The notes below the pieces were generated by a model. That model did no database searches, had not been told where the DNA came from, and saw only the letters and a program-made list of their open reading frames with translations. Shown here one piece after another: positions 25,157 to 31,971 of a stretch of 64,000 bases of DNA. Source of the DNA: Hyphomicrobiales bacterium (GTDB lineage Bacteria; Pseudomonadota; Alphaproteobacteria; Rhizobiales; Rhizobiaceae); assembly GCA_900466875.1 (NCBI GenBank), contig UBNQ01000031.1:102121-166120 (forward strand), given 5' to 3'. The position numbers and the translations under genes are program-made. Numbering within the stretch: the first letter of the stretch is position 1; the number at the start of each line of letters is the position of its first letter.

Positions 25157-25246
25157 ATGATCTACACGATTGTCATCATCGGCTTGTCCATAGCCATGGG
25201 CACCGTATTAATTCGGTATGGCCTGGGAGGCGGCGACGAAGGGTAA
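25157..25246 (+). CDS. 29-residue single-span membrane microprotein
   Basis: ATG 25157 has GGGAG nine bases before it. The peptide is one hydrophobic helix (IYTIVIIGLSIAMGTVLI) followed by a basic/glycine turn and GGGDEG, a typical build for a tiny membrane protein. A repeat copy and a terminator hairpin follow within 70 bases. Evidence is the ribosome binding site and composition only. Confidence 0.42.
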   Translation: MIYTIVIIGLSIAMGTVLIRYGLGGGDEG

Positions 25247-25288
25247 AGCTTGTTTCCGCGCACTTCGCCCTGACATCACATGAATGGA

Positions 25289-25314
25289 GGGCCGGACTAA
25301 GCTCAGCCCGGCCC
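25289..25314 (+). terminator. Rho-independent terminator
   Basis: GGGCCGG (25289-25295), loop of 12, CCGGCCC (25308-25314), followed by ATTTTAC. It is downstream of the 29-residue gene and of a CCCTGACATCA copy (25268). Confidence 0.6.
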
Positions 25315-25382
25315 ATTTTACTGTCCAAGAGGGGTAAATGACAGCTATCGAAGGATGGTCGAAAGTGCTTGCGCGAAGCTGT

Positions 25383-25583
25383 TCACTTCAAAGACCAATA
25401 CCGATGGTCGTTATCATTGGACGGGTCTACAAACACGTGATCCAAGATTTCGTCAGCATAAACGAACACAATATCGGGCTTCGCTGGGCGAAGAGGTAGC
25501 GGTACATTTTTTACGGGTGTCTTCGGGCGGTTCCGAAATGTAAGTCTCGGAGAACGGACAGTATAAAGCCTTTTGCCTGCCAT
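25383..25583 (-). CDS. Hypothetical small basic protein (66 aa)
   Basis: A minus-strand frame with GAGG six bases before ATG 25583. The N-terminal half is basic (KRLYTVRSPRLTFRNRPKTP) and the second half acidic (PDIVFVYADEILDHVFVDPS). A plus-strand frame (25355-25543) overlaps, but it lacks a good start. The start lies at the edge of a 31-base palindrome that includes the ribosome binding site. Confidence 0.45.
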   Translation of the reverse strand: MAGKRLYTVRSPRLTFRNRPKTPVKNVPLPLRPAKPDIVFVYADEILDHVFVDPSNDNDHRYWSLK

Positions 25584-25614
25584 AATATGCCTCGTAATTG
25601 AACGAGGTAATATT
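25584..25614. promoter_or_regulatory. 31-base palindrome at the start of the 66-residue gene
   Basis: AATATGCCTCGT (25584-25595) and ACGAGGTAATATT (25602-25614) are near-perfect inverted copies around AATTGA. It contains the Shine-Dalgarno sequence of the minus-strand gene, so it may be an operator or an mRNA hairpin that hides the ribosome binding site. Confidence 0.55.
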
Positions 25615-26158
25615 CAGGTAACCATCAAGGTCCGCAAGAGATTATTCAGATTAAGGTAAGCGTAAAGAGTTAATTCTGATATTCCTGCCCTGACATCAAA
25701 AGCCCCCGAGCGGCTTTGGGATCGCAGCGGGGCTTGTTACCCAGCCCCAGAGTGGACGCAACAAGGGTTTGCCGGCTGTGACCGCCCCCTGACATCAAGG
25801 GGGGGGGCAAAATCAAGGGGCCGCACTGAGGTCACGTGCAGCCCCCTAGATCCGTACAGGAAACCGGATCCACCTAAAAACGCACGCATGTGGTATTGGG
25901 TTCCGCCTATAGGCGGCTTCGCGGGGCGACAAAAAAGCCCCTCGGATGGTTCCGAGGGGCAAGCGCACAAACAACAAGATGGAGAGGCGCGCCAAATCGC
26001 CTCACAGATATTTAGCCATATCTAATCTGATTTTTCAATAATGGGTGCGCAGCCACTCGAAGAACTAAATTGTCAGGCGAGAACAAGCGCTTCAATAGGC
26101 GCTGCAATGAAGGCTTCTCGGCAAGCTGAAGGAAGCCCTGACATCTTTGCGTAACGGT
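25615..26158. other. Hairpin-rich non-coding stretch of the prophage
   Basis: No convincing gene is seen over ~540 bases. It holds two CCCTGACATCA copies and two hairpins: AAGCCCC/GGGGCTT (25700-25706 and 25729-25735), and GGGGCCGCAC/GTGCAGCCCC (25817-25845, 9 of 10 pairs). A minus-strand terminator lies at 25937-25960. Poly-G (nine G) lies between the second motif copy and its hairpin. The stretch could hold one or two small RNAs or only transcript ends. Confidence 0.6.
25937..25960 (-). terminator. Strong terminator for minus-strand transcription
   Basis: A perfect 10-base stem, GCCCCTCGGA (25937-25946) and TCCGAGGGGC (25951-25960), with a 4-base loop. Six A precede it on the plus strand, so minus-strand RNA ends in U6. 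It is downstream of the small gene at 26159-26353. Confidence 0.85.
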
Positions 26159-26353
26159 CTACCGAAACCATCGCTCAGCTGCTTTGAGGAGCTCTGGTTC
26201 AGTGGTCAATCCGTCCTGAAACAACCGCACCAGCAGCATTGCGAGTTCATCCGGGTGAGTATCGTGTTCCGGAATCACTTGCGCGAAGACGCGTTCAAGC
26301 AGAGCTAGATCCTCAGGTCGAAGAACTACATTCGATGGGATGCGACCGCGCAT
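26159..26353 (-). CDS. Hypothetical small protein (64 aa)
   Basis: A minus-strand frame giving a helical, mixed-charge product (RPEDLALLERVFAQVIPEHD, then PDELAMLLVRLFQDGLTTEP). The pattern is like small conserved rhizobial proteins of unknown function. GAGG lies 6-9 bases before ATG 26353 on the minus strand. A strong terminator lies 200 bases downstream in the same direction. Confidence 0.6.
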   Translation of the reverse strand: MRGRIPSNVVLRPEDLALLERVFAQVIPEHDTHPDELAMLLVRLFQDGLTTEPELLKAAERWFR

Positions 26354-26440
26354 TGCAACTTCCTCGCAGCAGTACTTACCCTGCCACCCTACTCAGTCAA
26401 AGTTCCTAATGTTTTAATGTTTTCATGGTGCAATGGCTGC

Positions 26441-27484
26441 ATGACTAAGCGCCCTAGAAAGCCACTGCTGGCGGACGATCATGCGCCGCTGAAAAGCCGA
26501 CCGATCCGAAAGCGTGATCCGGACCAGCCGAAGTTTCCCTTCGACCCGATGCCCGCGCGGATCGAGCCGTGCCTTGCCCTCCTCAAGAGTAAGCCGCCGC
26601 ACGGCGACGATTGGACCTACGAAGTCAAATGGGACGGCTACCGCCTGGCGGTCCACATCGAGCCGTCTGGCATTCGCCTTCTCACCCGTGGCGGCCACGA
26701 CTGGACGCATCGCTTTCCGGCAATTGCCGGGGCAGCCAAAGCGTTAGGCTCAACGACGATGATCCTCGACGGCGAGGCAGTAGTCCTCGACGACGAGGGC
26801 CGTTCGGATTTTGGTCTCCTGCAACGCTCTCTTGGTGCTAGTGGCCGGGCACAGGGCAAAGGAGCCGCGAGCGACGCCATCTTCTACGCGTTCGATTTAC
26901 TCTACCTCGACGGCCACGATCTGACCCGAACCGAGTACCGCGTACGCCGGCACCTACTGAACGATGCCCTGCCTCACGGTGAAGGGACGATCCGAATATC
27001 GGAGGAGATCGATGCCGATCCGGACGCTCTGCTTGCCAAAGCATGCGAGCTCGGCCTGGAAGGTATCATCGCGAAGCACGGCGACCGGCTCTACCGTTCG
27101 GGAAGAACCGGAGACTGGCTGAAAATCAAGTGCAGCCAGAGCGAGGCGTTTGTGGTTGTCGGATATGAACCGTCGACAGCTATGCCGGGGGCGGTCGCGA
27201 GCCTTTTGCTTTCTGCCTACCGCGGCGACGAGTTCGTCTATGTCGGCAGTGTCGGAACGGGTTTTAAACATGAAGAAGCGCGCCAACTGCGCAAGACCTT
27301 GGATAAGCTCAGGGTCAAGCGACCGCCCGTTGCGGTGTCTGGAAAGAATATCGTCTTCACCCGCCCGACGCTTATCGCCGAAATTGAATACCGTGCGTGG
27401 ACGCTCGACCAAAAGCTCCGCCATCCCTCCTACAAGGGACTACGGGAGCGGCAGGACAATGCGGATATATACCGTCTCGATTGA
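26441..27484 (+). CDS. ATP-dependent DNA ligase, LigD-type catalytic domain
   Basis: A 347-residue ligase with both core domains: adenylation domain with motif I YEVKWDGYR (nucleotidylated Lys63), motif III YAFDLLYLDGHDL, motif IV GLEGIIAKHGDRLY and motif V DWLKIKC; then an OB-fold (VVGYEPSTAMPGAVASLLLS, VGSVGTGF). It seals nicks in double-stranded DNA and resembles the ligase domain of LigD, without polymerase or nuclease domains. No Ku gene is in the window. Starts at 26417 or 26441 are both possible; neither has a strong ribosome binding site. Confidence 0.9.
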   Translation: MTKRPRKPLLADDHAPLKSRPIRKRDPDQPKFPFDPMPARIEPCLALLKSKPPHGDDWTYEVKWDGYRLAVHIEPSGIRLLTRGGHDWTHRFPAIAGAAKALGSTTMILDGEAVVLDDEGRSDFGLLQRSLGASGRAQGKGAASDAIFYAFDLLYLDGHDLTRTEYRVRRHLLNDALPHGEGTIRISEEIDADPDALLAKACELGLEGIIAKHGDRLYRSGRTGDWLKIKCSQSEAFVVVGYEPSTAMPGAVASLLLSAYRGDEFVYVGSVGTGFKHEEARQLRKTLDKLRVKRPPVAVSGKNIVFTRPTLIAEIEYRAWTLDQKLRHPSYKGLRERQDNADIYRLD

Positions 27485-27492
27485 AAAGCTTT

Positions 27493-27524
27493 CCGAGATC
27501 TCAAAGCCGGGATCTCGGCTTTGA
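27493..27524. other. Two mutually exclusive hairpins at the ligase 3' end
   Basis: CCGAGATC (27493-27500) can pair with GATCTCGG (27511-27518). Alternatively TCAAAGCCG (27501-27509) can pair with CGGCTTTGA (27516-27524). The two stems share bases and cannot form together. The stretch covers the last codons of the minus-strand zinc-ribbon gene and no U-run follows, so it may simply be a terminator relic. Confidence 0.4.
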
Positions 27525-27698
27525 TCCGGGGAAGGAATTGTTGGCGCTCCGGTGGCTGACGATATTTTGTCCCAGCCGCCCGCATTGCTTGCATCGGAAA
27601 GTTTGACCAGTTGCCTTGCCCTCTGGCGGCATTGTCGTCATGTCAATCTCGACGTTGCGATTGCACCGCGCGCAATAGATGTGAAGCGACAAATTCAT
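27501..27698 (-). CDS. Small zinc-ribbon protein (65 aa)
   Basis: Two CxxC pairs (C9-x-x-C12 in YCARC and C36-x-x-C39 in FRCKQCG) form a zinc ribbon. The protein is otherwise short with a basic C terminus. It may bind nucleic acid or be a general rhizobial zinc-ribbon protein; no specific function is known. ATG 27698 was chosen because the ribbon begins just after it; the frame is open to 27734. It is convergent with the ligase. Confidence 0.6.
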   Translation of the reverse strand: MNLSLHIYCARCNRNVEIDMTTMPPEGKATGQTFRCKQCGRLGQNIVSHRSANNSFPGSKPRSRL

Positions 27699-27736
27699 GG
27701 CGATCATCCCCGCCCAGGTGGAGTTGTCCGGCATCG

Positions 27737-27961
27737 CTAACTCGCGTCGGATTCGAGCGATACTCGCCTCGCTATGATGACCTTATTACCAATTAGGTAT
27801 CTGCCGGCAGCAAGAAGAGCTCTGGCGAGGGTCATATGTGGCTTGTCCTCAACCAATCCGAGATCTGCGATGGCCTGTTCTGCGGTGTCTCTGTCGACGT
27901 TGTCGTGCATCAGCACTTCACCTTGCTCGTCGAAGATCAATATTTCAAAGATATCACCCAT
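27737..27961 (-). CDS. Hypothetical small protein (74 aa)
   Basis: A plausible compact alpha/beta protein (MGDIFEILIFDEQGEVLMHD, then RDTAEQAIADLGLVEDKPHM) of a type seen as a small accessory protein in rhizobial genomes. It overlaps the 3' end of the next upstream gene by 25 bases, so both are likely co-transcribed on the minus strand. No function can be assigned. Confidence 0.6.
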   Translation of the reverse strand: MGDIFEILIFDEQGEVLMHDNVDRDTAEQAIADLGLVEDKPHMTLARALLAAGRYLIGNKVIIARRVSLESDAS

Positions 27962-28119
27962 CGTCCCGCTTGAAAACGATAGTGCTTTTCTGTTGTCGCC
28001 GCGCGACAGCCTGCCAGGAAAGCCTCGCGAGCGTTGTCACGTGCGCGCTTTGTCGGAAGCCGATCCGGTGACGCCTCCCACCATTGATTAAACGCTTGAA
28101 AAAAGTTTCGGTCGGTCAT
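27937..28119 (-). CDS. Hypothetical small protein (60 aa)
   Basis: A 60-residue frame beginning MTDRNFFQAFNQWWEASPDR. The middle (ARDNAREAFLAGCRAATTEK) is like the AFxAGxxA pattern common in small phage proteins of unknown role. It is upstream of, and overlaps, the 74-residue gene. Divergent from the membrane-protein pair at 28177. Confidence 0.6.
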   Translation of the reverse strand: MTDRNFFQAFNQWWEASPDRLPTKRARDNAREAFLAGCRAATTEKHYRFQAGRWVISLKY

Positions 28120-28176
28120 GTTCTTTAAATGTTCTCATTTCCCGAGCGAGTCAATCCCCAAGGAAAGGGTCTCATA

Positions 28177-28626
28177 ATGAGTGATGGATACCGGGGGGGA
28201 GGGGTCTGGATACGAATCCAGCATCGCTTCGGTCCCCGAATGATGGAGTGGTTCTACTCCGTCCATATGATGGTCTTCGGCGTGATATTGCTTCTCCCGT
28301 CGGAGACTTTCAATCAGCCCGCTTTCATGGCGTTCCGGTCTCTCGTATCGGAGGATGGGCTAGGTTGGACTATGCTTGTCGTGGGCTGCCTGCGCATCAT
28401 TGGGCTTGTCATCAATGGTGCGCGAAAGCGGGTTACGCCTCAAATCCGGCAGTTCTCTGCCGGGGCCGGATGCCTGATCTGGTCGGGAATATGCTATGGC
28501 TTCGCATCCTCTGACGTGGTCAGCACATGGATAGCCATCTATCCGCTCTTCTTTCTCGGAGAGCTGGTGAACATCTATCGCGCTGCGCAGGATCAAGGGG
28601 AAGCCCGCCATGGAAAAGCTGTTTGA
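28177..28626 (+). CDS. Four-span membrane protein (149 aa), function unknown
   Basis: ATG 28177 follows AGGAAAGG. The product has about four hydrophobic segments (including HMMVFGVILLLPSETF, LGWTMLVVGCLRIIGLVI and TWIAIYPLFFLGELVNIY) with short basic loops. Homology is not recognised; holin or superinfection-exclusion proteins have such topology. It overlaps the next gene by 17 bases, so the two probably work together. Confidence 0.65.
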   Translation: MSDGYRGGGVWIRIQHRFGPRMMEWFYSVHMMVFGVILLLPSETFNQPAFMAFRSLVSEDGLGWTMLVVGCLRIIGLVINGARKRVTPQIRQFSAGAGCLIWSGICYGFASSDVVSTWIAIYPLFFLGELVNIYRAAQDQGEARHGKAV

Positions 28627-28954
28627 ACTGCCGCCGCTCGCGATAATCGCGCTTGGGGTAACGCTCGGAATAATGTGGGGAGCACGGCAGTTCGGCCTGA
28701 CTGCCGGCGCGAATTCGTCGCCGCAGAAAAGCGCGGCTTCTGCCGAGGTCGCGGCTGTCATCGTAGATCCGACTGCGCTCAACAACGCGACAGCGGCGGT
28801 GAAGGATCTCACCTCCGAGCTGAAGGCGGAGCGGGAGCAGCAAGATAATCACGTCCATATGCTGTGTCGTCGGCTTGAAAGTGTGGCTGAAGAGATGGAG
28901 AATCTGACGCGCAATATCGGCGCATTAGTTATTGAGATGGCAAGAAAGCGGTAA
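28610..28954 (+). CDS. Membrane-anchored coiled-coil protein (114 aa)
   Basis: One N-terminal membrane segment (PPLAIIALGVTLGIMWGARQ) is followed by an Ala/Ser linker and a long coiled-coil (TAAVKDLTSELKAEREQQDN and onward). The build resembles i-spanins or small phage membrane proteins. It starts 17 bases before the end of the four-span gene. A strong bidirectional terminator follows seven bases after the stop. Confidence 0.65.
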   Translation: MEKLFELPPLAIIALGVTLGIMWGARQFGLTAGANSSPQKSAASAEVAAVIVDPTALNNATAAVKDLTSELKAEREQQDNHVHMLCRRLESVAEEMENLTRNIGALVIEMARKR

Positions 28955-28960
28955 GTCGTG

Positions 28961-28987
28961 AGAAAGCCCGGCAAAACCGGGCTTTCT
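28961..28987. terminator. Bidirectional terminator between membrane pair and integrase
   Basis: AGAAAGCCCGG (28961-28971), loop CAAAA, CCGGGCTTTCT (28977-28987): an 11-base perfect stem, with TTGTT after it on the plus strand. It separates the plus-strand pair from the minus-strand integrase. Confidence 0.85.
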
Positions 28988-29028
28988 TTGTTAATGGGAT
29001 GCGTGCGGGCCACTCGGTAGCGCGCTTC

Positions 29029-29937
29029 CTACAGATCAGCGTCGTAATGATGCAGGTTGAAACGCTCGGCGATCGAGCGGCCAGCGTTGCGAGGATTGAC
29101 GTAGATTCCGAGGAAGACTGGAATACTGCGCCAGCCGCCGGCAATCATAGTCGATTTGATATCGCCACCAAGCGCCATCGCATTGCTTGCCATAGCGTGC
29201 CGGCCGCAGACGTGGCTCGATTTGTACTCAATGCCAGCCCGTTCGCAAACGGCCATGATTCGCTCATTGACGGAATGCCGGCACTTCATGCGAAAAACCG
29301 GCTTTCCTGTCGGAGCGCTTTCCTTCAGTTCGTGCAGCCGAACGACAAGCCTGTCCGTCAAAAAGCGCTTGGAATTGGTGCTCGTCTTTGTTTTCAGCAG
29401 GAGAGCGGTGCGGTTCATCAGGTCGACCTCGGACCATTCTAATCTCAGTGCCTCACTGACGCGTGCGCCCGTAGTGCTCATGAACATGATGAGTGCAGCT
29501 ATATGGTGCAGGCCGTCATGGTCGGCCTGGCGAAAGAAAATGTGTAGCCATTCCGGAGATGCCGGTTCCTTCCTAATCGGAGGGTCCTCCCTGAAGCTGG
29601 CAATCCTGTAGTGGGGCGACCAACGTCTTTTGGCGGCGTGATAGATCACTGCACGTATCGGCATAATGACCTGCCGGTTCCGGGTGGCATTCTTCTGAGT
29701 AGGGTATAGTCGCTTCGCAAGCTCCTCGATCTCGAATGGCGATATGTCATCGAGCGGTACCTCGCCGAGGTGAGGCATAACTATACGAAGGTGTTTTCCC
29801 TCACCGCCGTGCTGCACGTAGCTTTCGGCAGCATCTCGAAAGGTCCGGCCGGTCTTTAGTAATATGTCGCCATTCAGCGGCGCGACCGACGGTAATGTAT
29901 TATTCTCAAATTTCAGGCATAGGCTATCGATAGCCAT
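29029..29937 (-). CDS. int: Tyrosine recombinase/integrase of the prophage
   Basis: A 302-residue phage integrase. The N-terminal half is a SAM-like core-binding domain (TFRDAAESYVQHGGEGKHLR, PHLGEVPLDDISPFEIEELA). The catalytic domain has Arg in STTGARVSEALRLEWSEVD, the box II segment SSHVCGRHAMASNAM and the AGGWRS motif. The likely nucleophilic Tyr is in PVFLGIYVNPRNAGR. The box II reads H-V-C-G-R-H, so one residue more than the classic HxxR separates His and Arg, a variant also common in rhizobial integrases. It lies 250 bases from the tRNA fragment that marks attR. Confidence 0.93.
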   Translation of the reverse strand: MAIDSLCLKFENNTLPSVAPLNGDILLKTGRTFRDAAESYVQHGGEGKHLRIVMPHLGEVPLDDISPFEIEELAKRLYPTQKNATRNRQVIMPIRAVIYHAAKRRWSPHYRIASFREDPPIRKEPASPEWLHIFFRQADHDGLHHIAALIMFMSTTGARVSEALRLEWSEVDLMNRTALLLKTKTSTNSKRFLTDRLVVRLHELKESAPTGKPVFRMKCRHSVNERIMAVCERAGIEYKSSHVCGRHAMASNAMALGGDIKSTMIAGGWRSIPVFLGIYVNPRNAGRSIAERFNLHHYDADL

Positions 29938-30098
29938 TGGAACCTCTTAACAGGTTGGCTTTGGTTAGGATGCGTTGAGGGGTTGCAGCCCCTTGGCGCA
30001 TCCGTTTTTTTATCATCTGGTGGGTGGTGCGCGAGCGAAAACTCGCCTTAAGGTTAAGGTCGATGAGGGGTAGCAGCGAAGTCAAGATTAGGCTGTTA

Positions 30099-30180
30099 GA
30101 GTTTTACAGGGCCGTTGATCTTATTTAGTAATTTTTGACAGAAAAGTCGGAGTTTTACATTTAAACCCATGAAAAGTCAG
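30099..30180. repeat. Direct repeats next to attR, candidate integrase arm sites
   Basis: GAGTTTTACA occurs at 30099-30108 and 30150-30159. GAAAAGTCGG (30141-30150) and GAAAAGTCAG (30171-30180) form a second pair. All are between integrase and att core, in AT-rich sequence, where arm-type integrase or excisionase sites lie in related phages. The whole stretch 29938-30190 has no gene. Confidence 0.5.
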
Positions 30181-30190
30181 TATTAGGGCT

Positions 30191-30237
30191 AGCTTCCCAA
30201 GCTGAATACGAGGGTTCGATTCCCTTCACCCGCTCCA
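30191..30237 (+). pseudogene. 3' part of tRNA-Gly(CCC), attR core and right prophage end
   Basis: The anticodon arm AGC-TTCCCAA-GCT with anticodon CCC, the T arm GAGGG-TTCGATT-CCCTT, the acceptor strand CACCCGC and TCCA form the 3' half of tRNA-Gly. The matching 5' part (expected to begin GCGGGTG) is not upstream; phage sequence is there instead. This is what integration into the 3' end of a tRNA gene leaves behind. The complete gene should be rebuilt at attL, left of the window. The core may start a few bases earlier or later. Confidence 0.85.
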
Positions 30238-30338
30238 GCTTTTCTCACGTCAGTCTTCAGTCATCTTCACGCTCGGCGGCACGCCAGAGCCTGAGAAGAC
30301 ATCTATCCACACCCCATTAACTGCAGCCTCCACAGGCC

Positions 30339-30539
30339 TTACGGTGTCGGATAGCGGTTGCGGATCGCGCGCATGTAATAGCCGCCGGGAGAACTTGCAT
30401 CGCAGAGATCGGCAATCACGAAGGCCGGAACTTCGCAGAACTCGCGAACCTGTCCATTCGACATGAACACCGTCATGCGCGACAATACCTCGTCATATTC
30501 GACGGAGTCGATAAGCTTTGACCTGAGATGGATACGCAT
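30339..30539 (-). CDS. KTSC-domain protein (66 aa)
   Basis: First host gene after the prophage. It has the KTSC pattern: SKLIDSVEYDEVLSRMTVFM, VREFCEVPAFVIADL and a C-terminal GGYYMRAIRNRYP. These small proteins are linked to lysyl-tRNA synthetase-like C-terminal domains; their function is not known. A ribosome binding site is not obvious. Confidence 0.75.
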   Translation of the reverse strand: MRIHLRSKLIDSVEYDEVLSRMTVFMSNGQVREFCEVPAFVIADLCDASSPGGYYMRAIRNRYPTP

Positions 30540-30894
30540 GAGTTCCCATCCTGATATGTCTCCCTCCCGGCACGCGAGGATAGTCGGGAGTGGACTGGTG
30601 TCAAGAGAAGGATAAATCGGTGAATTGTTGAGGGCTCATGGGTCGTCATGTTTTGTTTGTCGTATTTCTGAAGATCATCGCTAGTAGAGAATGGAATGGA
30701 TGTGCGTGTTGCAGGAGAGGGGTGCCGGGATGTTGCGCGCCAGGATTGCCATGCGTTCCATGTATAACAAAACAAACTCGATGTCGTCGCTGTTCGACTT
30801 GCGTTTTTAAGAGTGAGACATAAGCTGCCGCGCATTGATGCCATCGTGCGCCGGCTGTTTCGTGCGAGCAGGATGTTTCGGAAAAGGAATTTTT
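30540..30894. other. Intergenic region upstream of the GH5 gene
   Basis: 355 bases with no convincing gene. A stem CTCCCG/CGGGAG (near 30562-30589) is close to the KTSC start. The GH5 promoter must lie in the A/T-richer part (30640-30820), but no clear boxes are seen. Confidence 0.5.
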
Positions 30895-31947
30895 ATGAAG
30901 AAGTTTGCCGCGTCTCTGGGGCTTCTGATCGGACTGTTCGGCACCTCCGCACCCGCTTTTTCTGCCGATCTACTCTTCGGTCGCGGCGTCAATCTGGTCG
31001 GCAACAACGGATATTATACCCGCTCGAAGATCTGGGCGAGCGATGAGGGAATGAAATATTACCTCGACAAGGGCATGCGCGTCTTTCGCCTCGCCTTCGG
31101 CTGGGAATGGATCCAGCCAAGGCTCGGCCGTGATATCGATCCGACCGTGCTTGCCGCTCTGGAACGTGAGGTTGATTTCCTGACGGGCGCCGGCGCAACC
31201 GTTATCATCGATGTTCACAATTTCATGCGACGGGATCTGAATTTCGACAGGCAGCCGAAAAACGAAGTCATTATCGGCGAGGCGCCCGAAGTCTCGGCGG
31301 CCCATTTCTCCGACCTTTGGGTCAGGCTCGCGACAAAATTCAAGGCAAACCCGCGGGTCATGTTCGGCATCATGAACGAACCGCATGATGTGGACGGCAT
31401 CAAGCTTGCCGCCACCTATAACAAGGTCCTCAAGGATATTCGCGCAACCGGGGCGACCAACACGATCCTTCTGGACGGATTGGGCTTCGCGCACGACCTG
31501 TCCTGGACGGGCGAAAAACGTGGCACGCCGCTCGGCGCTCTGGTCCGCGATCCCGGCGACAATCTGGTCATCGACGTTCACAGGTATCTCGACGATTACA
31601 GTGCCGGGCAGAAACAGATCTGCAATCCCGGCACCGGTTCATCCATCCTCGTCGAAGCGACCGAGTGGGCGCGCGCCAACAAGATGCGGCTGTTCCTCGG
31701 CGAATTCGCATCGGCGCAGAATGAAGCCTGCCATAAGGAGCTCCGTGATCTGCTGGCATATTTTGCCGCCAATACCGATGTCTGGACGGGCTATACCTGG
31801 TTTGGCGTTTATGCCGGCCAGAAGGGCTACCACACGCCGGATCAGGGATTTTGGTATTCGATCGATCCGGGCGGCCCCGACGCGCAGGATTTTTCCGGCG
31901 CAACACCGGACGATCCGCGCATGACGATCCTGCTCGAAGGACCGTGA
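30895..31947 (+). CDS. Secreted glycoside hydrolase family 5 (endoglucanase-like)
   Basis: A 350-residue exported GH5 enzyme. The signal peptide (residues 1-24, KKFAASLGLLIGLFGTSAPA) probably ends at AFSA. The acid/base Glu162 is in FGIMNEPHD and the nucleophile Glu270 in RLFLGEFAS, with VHNF and DVHRYLDDY as expected. Such enzymes cut beta-1,4-glucans. It is convergent with a membrane GT2, so it may edit the polysaccharide that the GT2 makes. AAGGA lies eight bases before ATG 30895. Confidence 0.9.
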   Translation: MKKFAASLGLLIGLFGTSAPAFSADLLFGRGVNLVGNNGYYTRSKIWASDEGMKYYLDKGMRVFRLAFGWEWIQPRLGRDIDPTVLAALEREVDFLTGAGATVIIDVHNFMRRDLNFDRQPKNEVIIGEAPEVSAAHFSDLWVRLATKFKANPRVMFGIMNEPHDVDGIKLAATYNKVLKDIRATGATNTILLDGLGFAHDLSWTGEKRGTPLGALVRDPGDNLVIDVHRYLDDYSAGQKQICNPGTGSSILVEATEWARANKMRLFLGEFASAQNEACHKELRDLLAYFAANTDVWTGYTWFGVYAGQKGYHTPDQGFWYSIDPGGPDAQDFSGATPDDPRMTILLEGP

Positions 31948-31971
31948 CGACAGGCCTCGACGTTGCTGACG

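Larger units (their letters stand above)
24311..26145 (+). repeat. Five dispersed copies of CCCTGACATC(A)
   Basis: CCCTGACATCA occurs at 24311-24321, 25268-25278, 25688-25698 and 25787-25797, and CCCTGACATCT at 26136-26146. All copies are on the plus strand and lie outside clear coding regions or at gene ends. Four of them are followed within 1-19 bases by a hairpin. In 64 kb of random sequence such a 10-mer would be expected far less than once. Function unknown; see findings. Confidence 0.8.
1..30237. mobile_element. Temperate myovirus-like prophage (right part; left end outside window)
   Basis: A continuous set of phage genes runs from the truncated portal gene at the left edge to a tyrosine integrase at 29029-29937 and a 3' tRNA-Gly fragment at 30191-30237. 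Head genes are lambda-like, tail genes follow the P2 order, and lysis plus accessory genes precede the integrase. All structural genes are on the plus strand with short gaps or overlaps, as in one late operon. Terminase, replication and repressor genes are not seen and should lie to the left. No structural gene visible here is broken, so the element could be functional, but that cannot be judged without the left end. Confidence 0.95.
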
